NCBI RefSeq assembly: GCF_014192395.1
Contig: NZ_JACHXW010000008.1
Span: 1-64,000, forward strand
Source of the DNA: Paenibacillus endophyticus
GTDB taxonomy: Bacteria > Bacillota > Bacilli > Paenibacillales > Paenibacillaceae
Direction of reading: 5' to 3'
Length of the DNA: 64,000 nt
Part shown: positions 1-11,169 of the stretch, one piece after another
Numbering within the stretch: position 1 is the stretch's first letter
Layout: each line of letters starts with the position of its first letter
Notes under the pieces: model-generated
Databases searched by the model: none
What the model saw: the letters and a program-made list of their open reading frames with translations, nothing else
Told to the model about the DNA's origin: nothing
Translations under genes and position numbers: made by a program

Positions 1-1
1 C

Positions 2-124
2 GCTTCCGTTACCGATGACCAACTCGCTGATGCCATTCGTTTGATTAACAACCGGCCCCGTAAATGTCTAGGGTGGAGGTCGGCTCACGAAGCTTTCATG
101 GACGAGGTGTCGCACTTAGCTTGA
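2..124 (+). mobile_element. IS30-family transposase, 3' end (truncated by the window edge)
   Basis: An open frame enters from the left edge and ends in TGA after 40 codons. The visible part contains INNRPRKCLGW followed by a short helix and HEAFMDEVSHLA. This matches, from memory, the C-terminus of IS30-family DDE transposases (NxRPRKxLGWxTP-like). The transposase would cut and paste its own element. The gene is intact to its normal stop. The bases after the stop (TTGACAATTCG) are typical of the right end of such elements, so the IS boundary probably lies at about 125-140, just beside the chemoreceptor terminator. The rest of the element is outside the window, so completeness cannot be judged. 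Confidence 0.75.
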
Positions 125-139
125 CAATTCGTCATTTGA

Positions 140-191
140 AAAAAGCTGTCTTCGGAAGATGCTTTCGCAACCTCCATCGACAGCTTTCCAT
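140..191 (-). terminator. Rho-independent terminator of the chemoreceptor gene
   Basis: Read on the minus strand, AAAGCTGTC pairs with GACAGCTTTTTT across a 26-29 base loop, directly after the chemoreceptor stop codon. The run of T follows the stem in the minus direction. Confidence 0.7.
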
Positions 192-198
192 GACATGT

Positions 199-1926
199 CT
201 ACTTCACTTTAAAATGAGAGATCGCCTGATCCAGCTCAATTACAATTTCGTTCAAATGGCTGGCGGATGACGAAATATTATCCATCAAGGCGAGCTGTTC
301 TTCCGTTGCGGCTGCTACACTTTCCGTCTTCTCCAGGTTCGCTGCCGCAGTTGACGCTGTTTGCTCCATCGACGCGCTTACTTGCTCCGAGCTCGCTGAC
401 ATCTGCTGCGTAATGGCGGAGTTCTCATGGATCTGCTCGCTCATCTGTGTAATAGAAGCAATAATGATATCAAGATTCTGGCGAACGTCGCGCACTCGTT
501 CGCTTCCCCTATCTACTTCCTCAACCGTTTGGGCCATATAAGCGGACGCGCCTGTGATTTCAGTCCTCGTCTCATCCACCAGCTGATGGATCCCTTCTGC
601 TGAAGCAAGCGAACCCGCTGCCAGCTTCCGAATTTCACCCGCAACAACTGCAAAGCCCCGCCCATGCTCGCCTGCTCGTGCTGCTTCAATAGAAGCATTG
701 AGCGACAGGATGTTCGTTTGATTAGCAAAGGTTGTAATGTTGTCAGCTATCGCGCCTATTTCTTTGGACCGATGCTCCAGCGTACCAATGGTTGCGGAAA
801 GCTTATTGATGACCGTTGACACTTCATCCATCTGCGTAATTAATCGCAATAGCGCATCGTGACCTTGGCTGGCTTGCTCTGAGGTTGAGGTTGATTTGTC
901 GGCAATCGAAGCGGTATTCTCGGCAATGCGCTGGATACCGATTGTCATCTCCTCTATGGCACGGGAGGTTTCCTCTGCCCCTCTTGCCTGTACTTCAGAG
1001 CCATTTGCAACTTCATTAATATTATGGGCTACATGCTCAGCAGCAGCAGCCGACTCTTTCGAAGTAGTCGTCAGCTCGTTTGTTGATTTGGTCACTTCAG
1101 CTGCATTATCAGCGATGCCTTTAATCAGCTGGCTCATGGCCTCAATCATATGGTCCACGGACCTTGAAATACTGCCAAGCTCATCCTTGCTATACTTAAC
1201 ATCAGGAATGACAGTTAAGTCACCTTCAGCTACACGCTGGGTTTTGAAAACAACGCTTTTGATCGTTTTCATAATATGGCGAATCGTAAAAAACACAAAA
1301 ATTCCAAGGACGACTGTCACTAATAAAATCGAAATAAACAACGTAAGCTGCGATTCGTCCAGATCCTTTGTAATGCTGGAAATGGTTAGATCTGTATGCG
1401 CAGCTATGCTTTGACCGATTTCGTCAATGCCGGAGCGGCTTTTTTGAAAACTGCTATCAATTTGACTGTTTTGGAATTTGCTTACGCCATCTGCTGCAGC
1501 CTTTACAGCGGCCTCCGTCCAGAAATTATAATTTGCACGGAATTCAATCAGTATCTGATCGATGCTGCGCTTCGACTCCCCTTCAGCCAGCGTTTGCATA
1601 CCTTTTTCGAATAATATGGCCTGTGCTTCAGTTACTCGATCATCCACTTGTTTAATGTTCTGTGCGAGCTCTTCGCGTGCCGCATCAGCACTTGCCTGAT
1701 CAAGCGTGCCTGACTCTATTTGCAAATAAGCTTGGTAGGCTTGGTACATATCCCGATCCGCATTCAGAATCAGAGAATCAACTCTGCTTGAGGTCTCATA
1801 TATACCCTCTGTCATTTGATCCAATAAGGAACGCTCCTCACCAAGCAAATAAAGTCCCGTATACGCATAAAACGCAAGTGGAATAATTGAAAGCATAGCC
1901 AATCTAAATCGTAAAGACAATTTCAT
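199..1926 (-). CDS. Methyl-accepting chemotaxis protein
   Basis: A membrane chemoreceptor of 575 residues that would signal to the CheA/CheW array. It has a TM segment at about 7-28, a periplasm-side helical sensor region at 29-190 (four-helix-bundle type), TM2 at 195-218, a HAMP domain at about 215-268 and a long cytoplasmic signalling coiled coil. The hairpin tip at about 402-440 keeps EAARAGEHGRGFAVVA, but the next positions read G-EIRKLAAGS where most receptors have D-EVRKLAEQS. The ligand cannot be predicted. The start has GGAGTG upstream. A sigma-D-like promoter precedes it and an IS30 element sits just downstream. Confidence 0.95.
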   Translation of the reverse strand: MKLSLRFRLAMLSIIPLAFYAYTGLYLLGEERSLLDQMTEGIYETSSRVDSLILNADRDMYQAYQAYLQIESGTLDQASADAAREELAQNIKQVDDRVTEAQAILFEKGMQTLAEGESKRSIDQILIEFRANYNFWTEAAVKAAADGVSKFQNSQIDSSFQKSRSGIDEIGQSIAAHTDLTISSITKDLDESQLTLFISILLVTVVLGIFVFFTIRHIMKTIKSVVFKTQRVAEGDLTVIPDVKYSKDELGSISRSVDHMIEAMSQLIKGIADNAAEVTKSTNELTTTSKESAAAAEHVAHNINEVANGSEVQARGAEETSRAIEEMTIGIQRIAENTASIADKSTSTSEQASQGHDALLRLITQMDEVSTVINKLSATIGTLEHRSKEIGAIADNITTFANQTNILSLNASIEAARAGEHGRGFAVVAGEIRKLAAGSLASAEGIHQLVDETRTEITGASAYMAQTVEEVDRGSERVRDVRQNLDIIIASITQMSEQIHENSAITQQMSASSEQVSASMEQTASTAAANLEKTESVAAATEEQLALMDNISSSASHLNEIVIELDQAISHFKVK

Positions 1927-1962
1927 GTTTCACTCCGCCCCTTCTCATTATCTCTATAGTAT

Positions 1963-1988
1963 TTATCGGAGGTAAGCGCCCACGCTTA
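1963..1988 (-). promoter_or_regulatory. Sigma-D-type promoter of the chemoreceptor gene
   Basis: On the minus strand TAAG, 14 bases, then TCCGATAA. The sigma-D consensus is TAAA-N14/16-GCCGATAT, so the -35 matches 3/4 and the -10 matches 6/8. It lies about 40 bases before the start codon, and motility genes are the expected regulon. Inferred by eye. Confidence 0.55.
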
Positions 1989-2016
1989 TAGTCATTTATT
2001 AAAATGTTTACATTTG

Positions 2017-2025
2017 TTTGTCGAA
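2017..2025. promoter_or_regulatory. Candidate Spo0A box (0A box)
   Basis: TTTGTCGAA on the plus strand is a perfect match to the 0A-box consensus TTTGTCRAA. It lies about 30 bases upstream of the sigma-D -35 element of the chemoreceptor gene and just beyond the pyr terminator. A single 9-mer can occur by chance. Confidence 0.35.
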
Positions 2026-2032
2026 TGAGCAG

Positions 2033-2073
2033 CAAAAAAGGCATGTTCTCCTAAACAAGAGAACATGCCTTTT
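2033..2073 (-). terminator. Terminator of the pyr operon
   Basis: A strong 14-16 bp stem (AAAAGGCATGTTCTC / GAGAACATGCCTTTT) with an 8-base loop follows pyrE and is flanked by A/T runs, so it could work in both directions. Confidence 0.9.
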
Positions 2074-2092
2074 GATAGCTGCAGCAAAGCTG

Positions 2093-2740
2093 CTATTTAC
2101 CGAAGGATTGCGGGTCTTGTCTCCAAGCTTGAAGCGTTGCTACATCCCCGGCAGCAACCTTTCCAAGTTGAACAGCGGAATCAATGAGCGCACTGTAATT
2201 AGACAGCGTAGCGAGCGGCACTTGCTCCGCTTCGAAAGCTTGTTTCGCGCTTTCGAATTCATAGGTGAATATGGCAAGCACAGCTAGCACTTCTGCACCT
2301 GCTTCTCTAACAGCTAAAGCTGCTTTAATAGAACTGCCTCCAGTAGAAATCAAATCCTCGATTACAACCACTTTTTGACCGGGCAGCACCTTGCCTTCAA
2401 TCTGATTCTGCTTGCCATGACCCTTTGCTTTATCACGAATGTAGGCCATTGGCAGGTTAAGCTTTTGTGCAACCCAAGCAGCATGCGGTATGCCTGCTGT
2501 CGATGTACCCGCAATAACATCAGCATCGGGATATTGCTCGCGGATAATGGTTGCGAAACCTTCTGCAATGAGATCGCGAATGGCAGGATAAGTCATCGTA
2601 AGACGATTATCGCAATAGATTGGAGATTTAATACCCGAGGTCCACGTGAATGGATCATTTGGCTGCAGCGCCACAGCCTCGATTTCAAGCAGGCTTTTGG
2701 CAATTTGATCAGGCAATTCCGTTAACGTTAATTTACTCAT
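2093..2740 (-). CDS. pyrE: Orotate phosphoribosyltransferase
   Basis: Joins orotate to PRPP to give OMP, the fifth step of de novo UMP synthesis, in the cytosol. The 215-residue protein carries the PRPP-binding loop VVIEDLISTGGS in its second half and the N-terminal FTWTSGIKSPIYCDNR typical of the family. It is the last gene of the operon and overlaps the end of pyrF by 8 bases, so the two are probably translationally coupled. The terminator follows 20 bases downstream. Confidence 0.97.
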   Translation of the reverse strand: MSKLTLTELPDQIAKSLLEIEAVALQPNDPFTWTSGIKSPIYCDNRLTMTYPAIRDLIAEGFATIIREQYPDADVIAGTSTAGIPHAAWVAQKLNLPMAYIRDKAKGHGKQNQIEGKVLPGQKVVVIEDLISTGGSSIKAALAVREAGAEVLAVLAIFTYEFESAKQAFEAEQVPLATLSNYSALIDSAVQLGKVAAGDVATLQAWRQDPQSFGK

Positions 2741-3470
2741 AGGAAATCAGCTCCTCAATGATTGATTCTAATGCGATTTTTGGATTCGCAGCAGCGGTGA
2801 TCGGACGCCCAATTACCATATAGTCTGTCCCTTGTCGCAAAGCCTCGCCAGGCGTCATAATTCGTGATTGGTCATGAACAGCTGAGCCAGCCGGGCGTAT
2901 GCCGGGCGTAACGGTTTTGAAAGCTGAGCCGCATGCCGCTTTAATGGCCTCAACCTCCGACGGTGATGCAACTACGCCAGCTAGTCCTGCTTTCTTGGCA
3001 AGTTCTGCATACCGAATGACTGCTGCCTCGACAGAACCACTTATGCCGATCTGTTCATTCAGCGTAGCTTGGCTTGTGCTAGTCAGCTGGGTGACCGCGA
3101 TTACGGCTGGCCTATTCAAGCTGCTGCCTGACAACGCCATATCAACGCCCTCCAGCGCCGCTTCCATCATAGCGCTGCCGCCTGCAGCATGGACATTGAA
3201 CATATCTACGCCGAGCTTCGTAATGCTGTTTGCGCCGCCTTTTACCGTATTCGGAATATCATGCATTTTCACATCGAGAAACACGTAGTAGCCACGGTCC
3301 TTCAAGCTGCTTACAAACGAAGGGCCTGCCGCATAAAACAACTGCATGCCTACTTTCAAATAACAAGGAATACCTTGAAGCTCTGTTATGAGCCGTTCAG
3401 CAGCTTCAGCAGCTGGATAATCCAACGCTACCATAATCCGTCCTGCTGCTTGTTCTTTCGTTATCTTCAT
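2733..3470 (-). CDS. pyrF: Orotidine 5'-phosphate decarboxylase
   Basis: Decarboxylates OMP to UMP. The protein of 245 residues shows the catalytic DVKMHDIPNTV segment (D-x-K-x-x-D) and the C-terminal phosphate-binding region DYMVIGRPITAA. The reading frame is open 11 codons further upstream, but I chose the ATG preceded by GGGGAG at 7 bases, giving the start MKITKEQAAG. A long palindrome separates it from carB. Its 3' end overlaps pyrE. Confidence 0.97.
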   Translation of the reverse strand: MKITKEQAAGRIMVALDYPAAEAAERLITELQGIPCYLKVGMQLFYAAGPSFVSSLKDRGYYVFLDVKMHDIPNTVKGGANSITKLGVDMFNVHAAGGSAMMEAALEGVDMALSGSSLNRPAVIAVTQLTSTSQATLNEQIGISGSVEAAVIRYAELAKKAGLAGVVASPSEVEAIKAACGSAFKTVTPGIRPAGSAVHDQSRIMTPGEALRQGTDYMVIGRPITAAANPKIALESIIEELISYE

Positions 3471-3508
3471 TGATGTTCTCCCCATTTCTATGCTCATTTG
3501 CATAATAA

Positions 3509-3590
3509 ACGGCCATACGTTTGCTTTCAGCTAAGCACCTGTCGGGCTTGCGGCCCTTGGATGCTTAGCCAAGCAATAAACGCTGGCCGT
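3509..3590. repeat. Long imperfect palindrome between carB and pyrF
   Basis: The left arm from ACGGCCA (3509) through TTTGCTT to GCTAAGCA, and the right arm TGCTTAGC through AAGC to TGGCCGT (3590), pair almost along their whole length, leaving a loop of about 24 bases. The transcript would carry a hairpin of roughly 28 bp with small bulges. No T run follows, so a terminator is unlikely. It may be an RNA processing or stability element, or a small palindromic repeat unit. Confidence 0.7.
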
Positions 3591-3610
3591 ACTTTTAAGC
3601 TGGTGAGAGC

Positions 3611-6600
3611 TTATTTCTTTTGAAGCAGCACCGGCATGGAGCGCGAAGAGAAATTCAACGTCTCGAGCATGATAAGCAAGGCGCGAACCGTATCAAGCGA
3701 TGTCATACACACTACGCCATTCTCAACTGCCTCACGGCGAATCCGGAAGCCGTCGCGTTCAGGAGCTTTGCCTTTTGTCAATGTGTTGACGACAAACTGC
3801 GCTTGACCTTCGCGTACGAGATCCAGGATGTTCGGTGAGCCTTCACTCAATTTATTGACGGTCGTTACGATAAGTCCCGCGTCTTCCAACGTTTTGGCGG
3901 TACCGCCCGTAGCGATGATTTTGTAGCCAAGATTGAAAAATCCGCGCAGCAATTCTGTCGCTTCTTCTTTGTCTTTGTCCGCAACCGTAGCAATAATGGC
4001 GCCGGAAGTCGGAATCTTCATGCCAGCACCGATAAGACCTTTATACAGGGCTTTCGCATATTGTACGTCGCGCCCCATTACTTCGCCTGTCGACTTCATC
4101 TCCGGCGTAAGCGTTGGATCAACGCGACGAAGCTTAGCGAAGGAGAATACCGGAACTTTAACAGATACATACTCGTCCTCTGGCCACAAGCCTTCTACGT
4201 AACCGAGATCGGCAAGCTTCGTTCCTAGAATGGCCTTGGTAGCCAAGTTAGCCATCGGAATGTTCGTCACTTTGCTTAAGAATGGAACCGTACGCGATGA
4301 ACGCGGATTAACTTCGATTACATACACTTTATCTTGATGGATGACGAACTGGATATTGACAAGTCCGATTACATTCAATGCTTTCGTGATGCTGATCGTG
4401 ATATCGACGATCTGCTGTTTAATATCTTCCGATAGCGATTGCGGAGGGTAAACCGCAATGGAATCGCCGGAGTGAACCCCTGCGCGTTCAACATGCTCCA
4501 TGATCCCTGGAATAACAACCGTTTCACCGTCGCAGATCGCGTCTACCTCTGCCTCTTTGCCAAGCATGTAGCGGTCAATCAGTACCGGATGCTCCGGATT
4601 GATTTTAACTGCAACTTCCATGTAGCTAAGCAGTTCTTCATCGGAGTATACGATCTCCATAGCGCGGCCGCCAAGTACATACGATGGACGAACGAGTACG
4701 GGGTAACCAAGCGATTGCGCCGTAACGACTGCGTCATCGACCGAAATAACCGTTTTGCCGTCTGGCTGTGCGATGTTAAGGCTGCGAAGCAAAGCTTCGA
4801 ACTTCTTGCGGTCCTCAGCGGCATCGATGCTTTCCAGACTTGAGCCTAGAATGCGCACGCCAGCTTTGGATAGAGGTGCTGCAAGGTTAATCGCGGTTTG
4901 ACCGCCGAATTGTACGATTACGCCGATCGGATTTTCTTGCTCGATAACATTCATGACATCCTCGAAGAACAATGGCTCGAAATAAAGTCTGTCTGACGTG
5001 CTGAAATCTGTCGATACTGTTTCCGGGTTGTTGTTAATGATTACAGCTTCATAGCCGGCATTTTGAATCGCCCAAACCGCATGTACGGTCGAGTAGTCGA
5101 ACTCGATGCCTTGACCGATCCTAATCGGACCTGAACCGAGTACAAGCACTTTCTGCTTATCCGTAATCGTAACTTCGTTCTCTACTTCATAAGTCGAGTA
5201 GTAGTAAGGCGTCGAAGCTTCAAATTCAGCTGCGCAAGTGTCAACCATTTTGTATACTGGCTTAAGGTTAAGCTGTACGCGCAATGCACGGATGTCATCC
5301 TCATGCGTGTGGCTGCCGTTCGGGAAGCCTTCTTTGCGAATCTCGGCAATGGAGCGGTCAGAGAAGCCTTTGCGCTTCGCTTCATAAAGCGTTTGCTCCG
5401 TCAAAGTCGCTTCGCTGCGCATACGATCCTCGAAAGCAACGATTTGCTGGATTTTATCGAGGAACCACCAGTCGATATTGGTAATATCTTGAATGTCTTG
5501 CAGCTTGTAGCCGCGGCGGAACGCTTCCGCTACGAGGAACATGCGCTCGTCATCGGGCTTTTCCAAGCGCGAGCGAAGTACGGCATCTTCAAGCGATGAT
5601 GCTTCCTTCAAATGAATGCGGTGCGCGCCGATCTCCAATGAGCGGACTGCTTTGTGAATAGATTCCTCGAAGGTGCGGCCGATTGCCATAACCTCGCCTG
5701 TCGCTTTCATCTGCGTACCCAGCTTGCGGTTTGCATTGACGAATTTGTCGAAAGGCCAGCGTGGAATTTTCGAAACGATGTAGTCAAGCGTAGGCTCGAA
5801 GCATGCGTACGTTTGGCCCGTAACCGGATTGACCAGCTCATCAAGCGTGTAGCCGATAGCGATTTTCGCTGCCATCTTGGCAATCGGATAGCCCGTTGCT
5901 TTGGAAGCAAGCGCTGACGATCGGCTAACCCGCGGATTCACTTCAATTACATAATATTGATAGCTTTGCGGATCAAGCGCGAACTGTACGTTGCAGCCGC
6001 CTTCGATATTCAAAGCGCGAATGATTTTTAGAGATGCCGAACGAAGCATTTGATACTCGCGGTCGGACAACGTTTGGCTAGGCGCTACAACGATGCTATC
6101 GCCAGTATGTACGCCAACCGGGTCAAAGTTCTCCATGTTGCAGACAACGATACAGTTGTCGTTCGCATCACGCATAACCTCGTACTCAACTTCCTTCATG
6201 CCTGCGATTGATTTCTCAATCAAGCATTGGCTGATCGGGCTGTACCGAATACCGGAAGCTACCGTTTCCCGAAGTTCTTCTTCGTTCGCGCAAATACCGC
6301 CGCCTGTTCCGCCTAGAGTGTAAGCAGGACGAACGATGATTGGAAATCCAATCGTATTCGCGAAATTCACGGCATCCTCTACCGTTGTAACGATATCACT
6401 ATCTGGTACAGGCTGTTCAAGCTCACGCATAAGGTCGCGGAACAAGTCGCGATCCTCTGCTTTTTCAATCGCAGTAAGCTGAGTTCCGAGCAGCTTCACG
6501 TTCTCGCGCTCCAAGACGCCTGCTCGAGCGAGCTCAACTGCCATATTAAGGCCTGTCTGACCGCCTAGTGTAGGAAGAAGTCCATCAGGGCGCTCTTGGC

Positions 6601-6835
6601 GAATAATCTGAGAAACGAAATCCAGCGTAATAGGCTCGATGTATACTTTATCAGCCATATTCGTATCGGTCATTATGGTTGCAGGGTTACTGTTTATAAG
6701 AACAACCTCGTACCCTTCTTCCTTCAGTGCTTGGCAAGCTTGAGTACCGGCATAGTCGAATTCTGCCGCTTGTCCGATGACAATAGGACCAGAACCGATC
6801 ACGAGAATTTTTTTGAGTTCATTATTTTTGGGCAT
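3611..6835 (-). CDS. carB: Carbamoyl-phosphate synthase, large subunit
   Basis: Makes carbamoyl phosphate from bicarbonate, ATP and ammonia channelled from CarA. The 1074 residues are the normal length. Two homologous ATP-grasp halves are visible ([21 protein letters not shown] near residue 8 and [20 protein letters not shown] near residue 560), followed by a C-terminal MGS-like allosteric domain ([18 protein letters not shown]) where UMP or PRPP usually acts. Its start overlaps the end of carA by 14 bases. Because it lies in the pyr operon under PyrR control, it is the pyrimidine-dedicated copy (pyrAB in Bacillus). Confidence 0.98.
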   Translation of the reverse strand: MPKNNELKKILVIGSGPIVIGQAAEFDYAGTQACQALKEEGYEVVLINSNPATIMTDTNMADKVYIEPITLDFVSQIIRQERPDGLLPTLGGQTGLNMAVELARAGVLERENVKLLGTQLTAIEKAEDRDLFRDLMRELEQPVPDSDIVTTVEDAVNFANTIGFPIIVRPAYTLGGTGGGICANEEELRETVASGIRYSPISQCLIEKSIAGMKEVEYEVMRDANDNCIVVCNMENFDPVGVHTGDSIVVAPSQTLSDREYQMLRSASLKIIRALNIEGGCNVQFALDPQSYQYYVIEVNPRVSRSSALASKATGYPIAKMAAKIAIGYTLDELVNPVTGQTYACFEPTLDYIVSKIPRWPFDKFVNANRKLGTQMKATGEVMAIGRTFEESIHKAVRSLEIGAHRIHLKEASSLEDAVLRSRLEKPDDERMFLVAEAFRRGYKLQDIQDITNIDWWFLDKIQQIVAFEDRMRSEATLTEQTLYEAKRKGFSDRSIAEIRKEGFPNGSHTHEDDIRALRVQLNLKPVYKMVDTCAAEFEASTPYYYSTYEVENEVTITDKQKVLVLGSGPIRIGQGIEFDYSTVHAVWAIQNAGYEAVIINNNPETVSTDFSTSDRLYFEPLFFEDVMNVIEQENPIGVIVQFGGQTAINLAAPLSKAGVRILGSSLESIDAAEDRKKFEALLRSLNIAQPDGKTVISVDDAVVTAQSLGYPVLVRPSYVLGGRAMEIVYSDEELLSYMEVAVKINPEHPVLIDRYMLGKEAEVDAICDGETVVIPGIMEHVERAGVHSGDSIAVYPPQSLSEDIKQQIVDITISITKALNVIGLVNIQFVIHQDKVYVIEVNPRSSRTVPFLSKVTNIPMANLATKAILGTKLADLGYVEGLWPEDEYVSVKVPVFSFAKLRRVDPTLTPEMKSTGEVMGRDVQYAKALYKGLIGAGMKIPTSGAIIATVADKDKEEATELLRGFFNLGYKIIATGGTAKTLEDAGLIVTTVNKLSEGSPNILDLVREGQAQFVVNTLTKGKAPERDGFRIRREAVENGVVCMTSLDTVRALLIMLETLNFSSRSMPVLLQKK

Positions 6836-7967
6836 ACTGAAGCTCTCCTTTCAACGTCTCCGATAACACAGCTTGACGAGGTTTTTGTGGGTTATTTTTC
6901 TTATGCGTACGGATCATTTCTAGGAACTCATCAAATAGGTAGCTGGAATCGTAAGGCCCTGGAGCTGCTTCCGGGTGATATTGAACCGAGAAAGCCGGGA
7001 ATGTATTATGCTTCAGACCTTCGATGGTACGGTCATTGTTATTGATGTGCGTTACGGATAGCGGCGTGTTCTTAACCGAATCCTCAAGCACGGTATAACC
7101 ATGGTTCTGTGATGTAATGTAACAACGGTTAGTTGCGAGTTCTTTCACCGGATGATTGCCGCCGCGGTGGCCGAATTTCAATTTGGTTGTTTCAGCGCCG
7201 CATGCTAAGGCAAACAGCTGGTGGCCTAAGCAAATGCCGAAGATCGGAAATTCACCCAGCAGATCGGATATCATTTTGACCGCGTAAGGCACGTCCTGCG
7301 GGTCCCCAGGGCCATTGGACAACTGGATACCGTCTGGCGCTAGTCGGCGAATCTCATCTGCCGTTGTGTTATGCGGAACGACGACGACATCGCAGCCGCG
7401 TTTTGTAAGCTCACGCAGAATGCCGCTTTTGGCACCGAAATCTACGAGCACGATACGTTCGCCTTGGCCTGGGCTAGAGAAAACATGAGATGTAGATGTG
7501 CGTGCAACTTGATCCGTCATCAACTTGGAAATGTCCAGACGCTCTGCAAGCTCTTCGACACGCTCGTTGCCGGTCGTGATAAGGCCTTTCATCGTACCGT
7601 AATTGCGCAGCTTGCGCGTAAGCATTCTGGTGTCGATGTCGCTAATGCCTGGGATACCGTATTCTTTCAAAAGCTGACCAAGCGAATATTGTGCACGCCA
7701 GTTGCTCGGAACCTCTTCGTGACGTCGAACAACGAACCCGTGAATGAATGGTCGCATGGATTCGAAATCGTCGCGCGTAATGCCGTAGTTCCCTATTAGC
7801 GGGTATGTCATCGTCACGATTTGTCCGCAGTAGGACGGATCGGACAGTACCTCTTGATATCCTGTAATTCCAGTGTTAAAAACAACCTCGCCCATCATTT
7901 GCGCTTCTGCGCCGAATGAAAGACCCGTGAACAACGTTCCGTCTTCCAACAATAATCTTGCTTGCAT
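6822..7967 (-). CDS. carA: Carbamoyl-phosphate synthase, small (glutaminase) subunit
   Basis: A class I glutamine amidotransferase that frees ammonia from glutamine for CarB. Of 381 residues, the first 150 form the CPSase small-chain domain and the rest the amidotransferase, with the nucleophile in GICLGHQ (Cys about 246) and the HPE pair near 331-333. The frame can be extended to a GTG three codons upstream, but that codon lies inside the Shine-Dalgarno AGGAG. I therefore start at the ATG beginning [10 protein letters not shown]. It overlaps carB and follows pyrC by about 60 bases. Confidence 0.97.
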   Translation of the reverse strand: MQARLLLEDGTLFTGLSFGAEAQMMGEVVFNTGITGYQEVLSDPSYCGQIVTMTYPLIGNYGITRDDFESMRPFIHGFVVRRHEEVPSNWRAQYSLGQLLKEYGIPGISDIDTRMLTRKLRNYGTMKGLITTGNERVEELAERLDISKLMTDQVARTSTSHVFSSPGQGERIVLVDFGAKSGILRELTKRGCDVVVVPHNTTADEIRRLAPDGIQLSNGPGDPQDVPYAVKMISDLLGEFPIFGICLGHQLFALACGAETTKLKFGHRGGNHPVKELATNRCYITSQNHGYTVLEDSVKNTPLSVTHINNNDRTIEGLKHNTFPAFSVQYHPEAAPGPYDSSYLFDEFLEMIRTHKKNNPQKPRQAVLSETLKGELQYAQK

Positions 7968-8030
7968 CCGTATCACTCCTCAGGTGTTGATTTACCCCAT
8001 ATATTGTATTAACTAGGCTAATAAACGTGT

Positions 8031-9317
8031 CTATTCTGACCAGACGATTGCGCCGTCTACGATGGTTGTTACTGGCCAGCCGCTAAGCTTCCAGCCGCCG
8101 AAAGGCGTATTGTTGCTTTTGGAAGCAAATGTGCTTGGGTCCACTGCTCGCTCGTTTGCAAGGTCGACGATTGTGATGTCAGCCGGCGCTCCTTGCTCGA
8201 GGCGACCGGTCGGAAGCCGGAAAACGCGAGCTGGGTCCGCTGTCATACGCTGCAAGAGGAAGCCAAGCGTCCACTTGCCGGTTCGTACAAATTTGGTGTA
8301 CAAAAGCGGGAATGCTGTTTCAAAGCCAACGATGCCGAACGGAGCCAGCTGTACGCCGCGTGCTTTCTCTTCAGCGCTATGTGGCGCATGATCAGTAACG
8401 ACCATGTCAATCGTGCCATCTTCAAGCGCCTCTATAACAGCTTGAACGTCGCGCGGCGTACGCAGCGGCGGGTTCATTTTCCAATTTGCATCGTCCAGCC
8501 CAGGAATATCCTCGTCAGAGAGAAGCAGGTGATGAGGACATACCTCAGCAGTTACGCGTACTCCGATTTGCTTGGCAAGGCGAATCAATCTTACCGATTG
8601 CTCTGTGCTTACATGGCAGACATGGTAGTGTACGCCTGTTGCTTCTGCGAGCAGGACATCTCTACCTACATGAATCGCTTCCGACTCATTCGGAATGCCT
8701 TTCAAGCCATGCTTGCGGGAGAATGCACCCTCCGACGCCCAAGCGCCTTCTACGAGTGTGTCATCCTCGCAATGCGCGATGATTGGCATGTCCATTGATT
8801 GTGCAAGTGCCATTGCGTTTTTCATCATTTGGGCATTTTGCACGCCAACCCCATCATCCGTAAAGCCAATTGCGCCGGCTTCTTTCAAGGATGCGAAATC
8901 CGTCAATTCGCGGCCTAGCTCATTTTTGGTAATGGATGCATAAGGCAATACCTTTACGACCCCGACCTGCTCCGCCTTGCTTTTAATGTAGCGGACGGTC
9001 TCGGCCGTATCCGTAACAGGGCGTGTGTTAGGCATGCAGGCAATCGTCGTAAAACCGCCTTTAGCTGCTGAACGTGTGCCCGTCGCGATATCTTCTTTAT
9101 ATTCAAAACCCGGATCACGCAGATGGACGTGCATATCAATAAAGCCAGGTGATACTAGCTTGCCCTGCGCATCAATAACTTCTGCACTGCCCGTGTCAGC
9201 CGTTTGCGAACCGTCCAGGACAGCCTCGATTACGCCATTTTCAATGCGGATATGTTTGCTCTCTAGGTTGCCGGAAGTTTCGTTCCATACGTTACCGTTA
9301 ATAATCCATAATGACAT
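8031..9317 (-). CDS. pyrC: Dihydroorotase
   Basis: Cyclises N-carbamoyl-aspartate to dihydroorotate, the third step of the pathway. It is a 428-residue class I enzyme of the amidohydrolase superfamily. The metal-binding DMHVHLRDPG lies near residue 60, further His ligands sit in MPIIAHCED and VCHVST, and VVTDHAPH holds the catalytic Asp. A good Shine-Dalgarno (GGAGGGTG) precedes the ATG. It sits between pyrB and carA in the operon. Confidence 0.98.
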   Translation of the reverse strand: MSLWIINGNVWNETSGNLESKHIRIENGVIEAVLDGSQTADTGSAEVIDAQGKLVSPGFIDMHVHLRDPGFEYKEDIATGTRSAAKGGFTTIACMPNTRPVTDTAETVRYIKSKAEQVGVVKVLPYASITKNELGRELTDFASLKEAGAIGFTDDGVGVQNAQMMKNAMALAQSMDMPIIAHCEDDTLVEGAWASEGAFSRKHGLKGIPNESEAIHVGRDVLLAEATGVHYHVCHVSTEQSVRLIRLAKQIGVRVTAEVCPHHLLLSDEDIPGLDDANWKMNPPLRTPRDVQAVIEALEDGTIDMVVTDHAPHSAEEKARGVQLAPFGIVGFETAFPLLYTKFVRTGKWTLGFLLQRMTADPARVFRLPTGRLEQGAPADITIVDLANERAVDPSTFASKSNNTPFGGWKLSGWPVTTIVDGAIVWSE

Positions 9318-9360
9318 AGTTGCTTCACCCTCCGGAAATAGTCAGTTTGTGTTGCCGTAT

Positions 9361-11056
<1,696 letters not shown>

Positions 11057-11067
11057 TTATCATAAGA

Positions 11068-11096
11068 ATTATCCCACGTCAGTCGAAAAATGTCAA
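11068..11096 (-). promoter_or_regulatory. Sigma-A promoter of the pyr operon
   Basis: On the minus strand TTGACA, a 17-base spacer, then GATAAT. This is a near-consensus promoter about 30 bases ahead of the PyrR-binding loop. Confidence 0.88.
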
Positions 11097-11169
11097 GTGA
11101 AAACGAAGATTTCCGCTTGTACATAGTGTGGATGAATCCCGATGGGCTATGCAGAGATAGCGCTGGATA

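Noticed and set aside
4439..4843. A 134-codon plus-strand frame
   Set aside because: It lies inside carB on the opposite strand, and its composition is what the reverse complement of carB gives.
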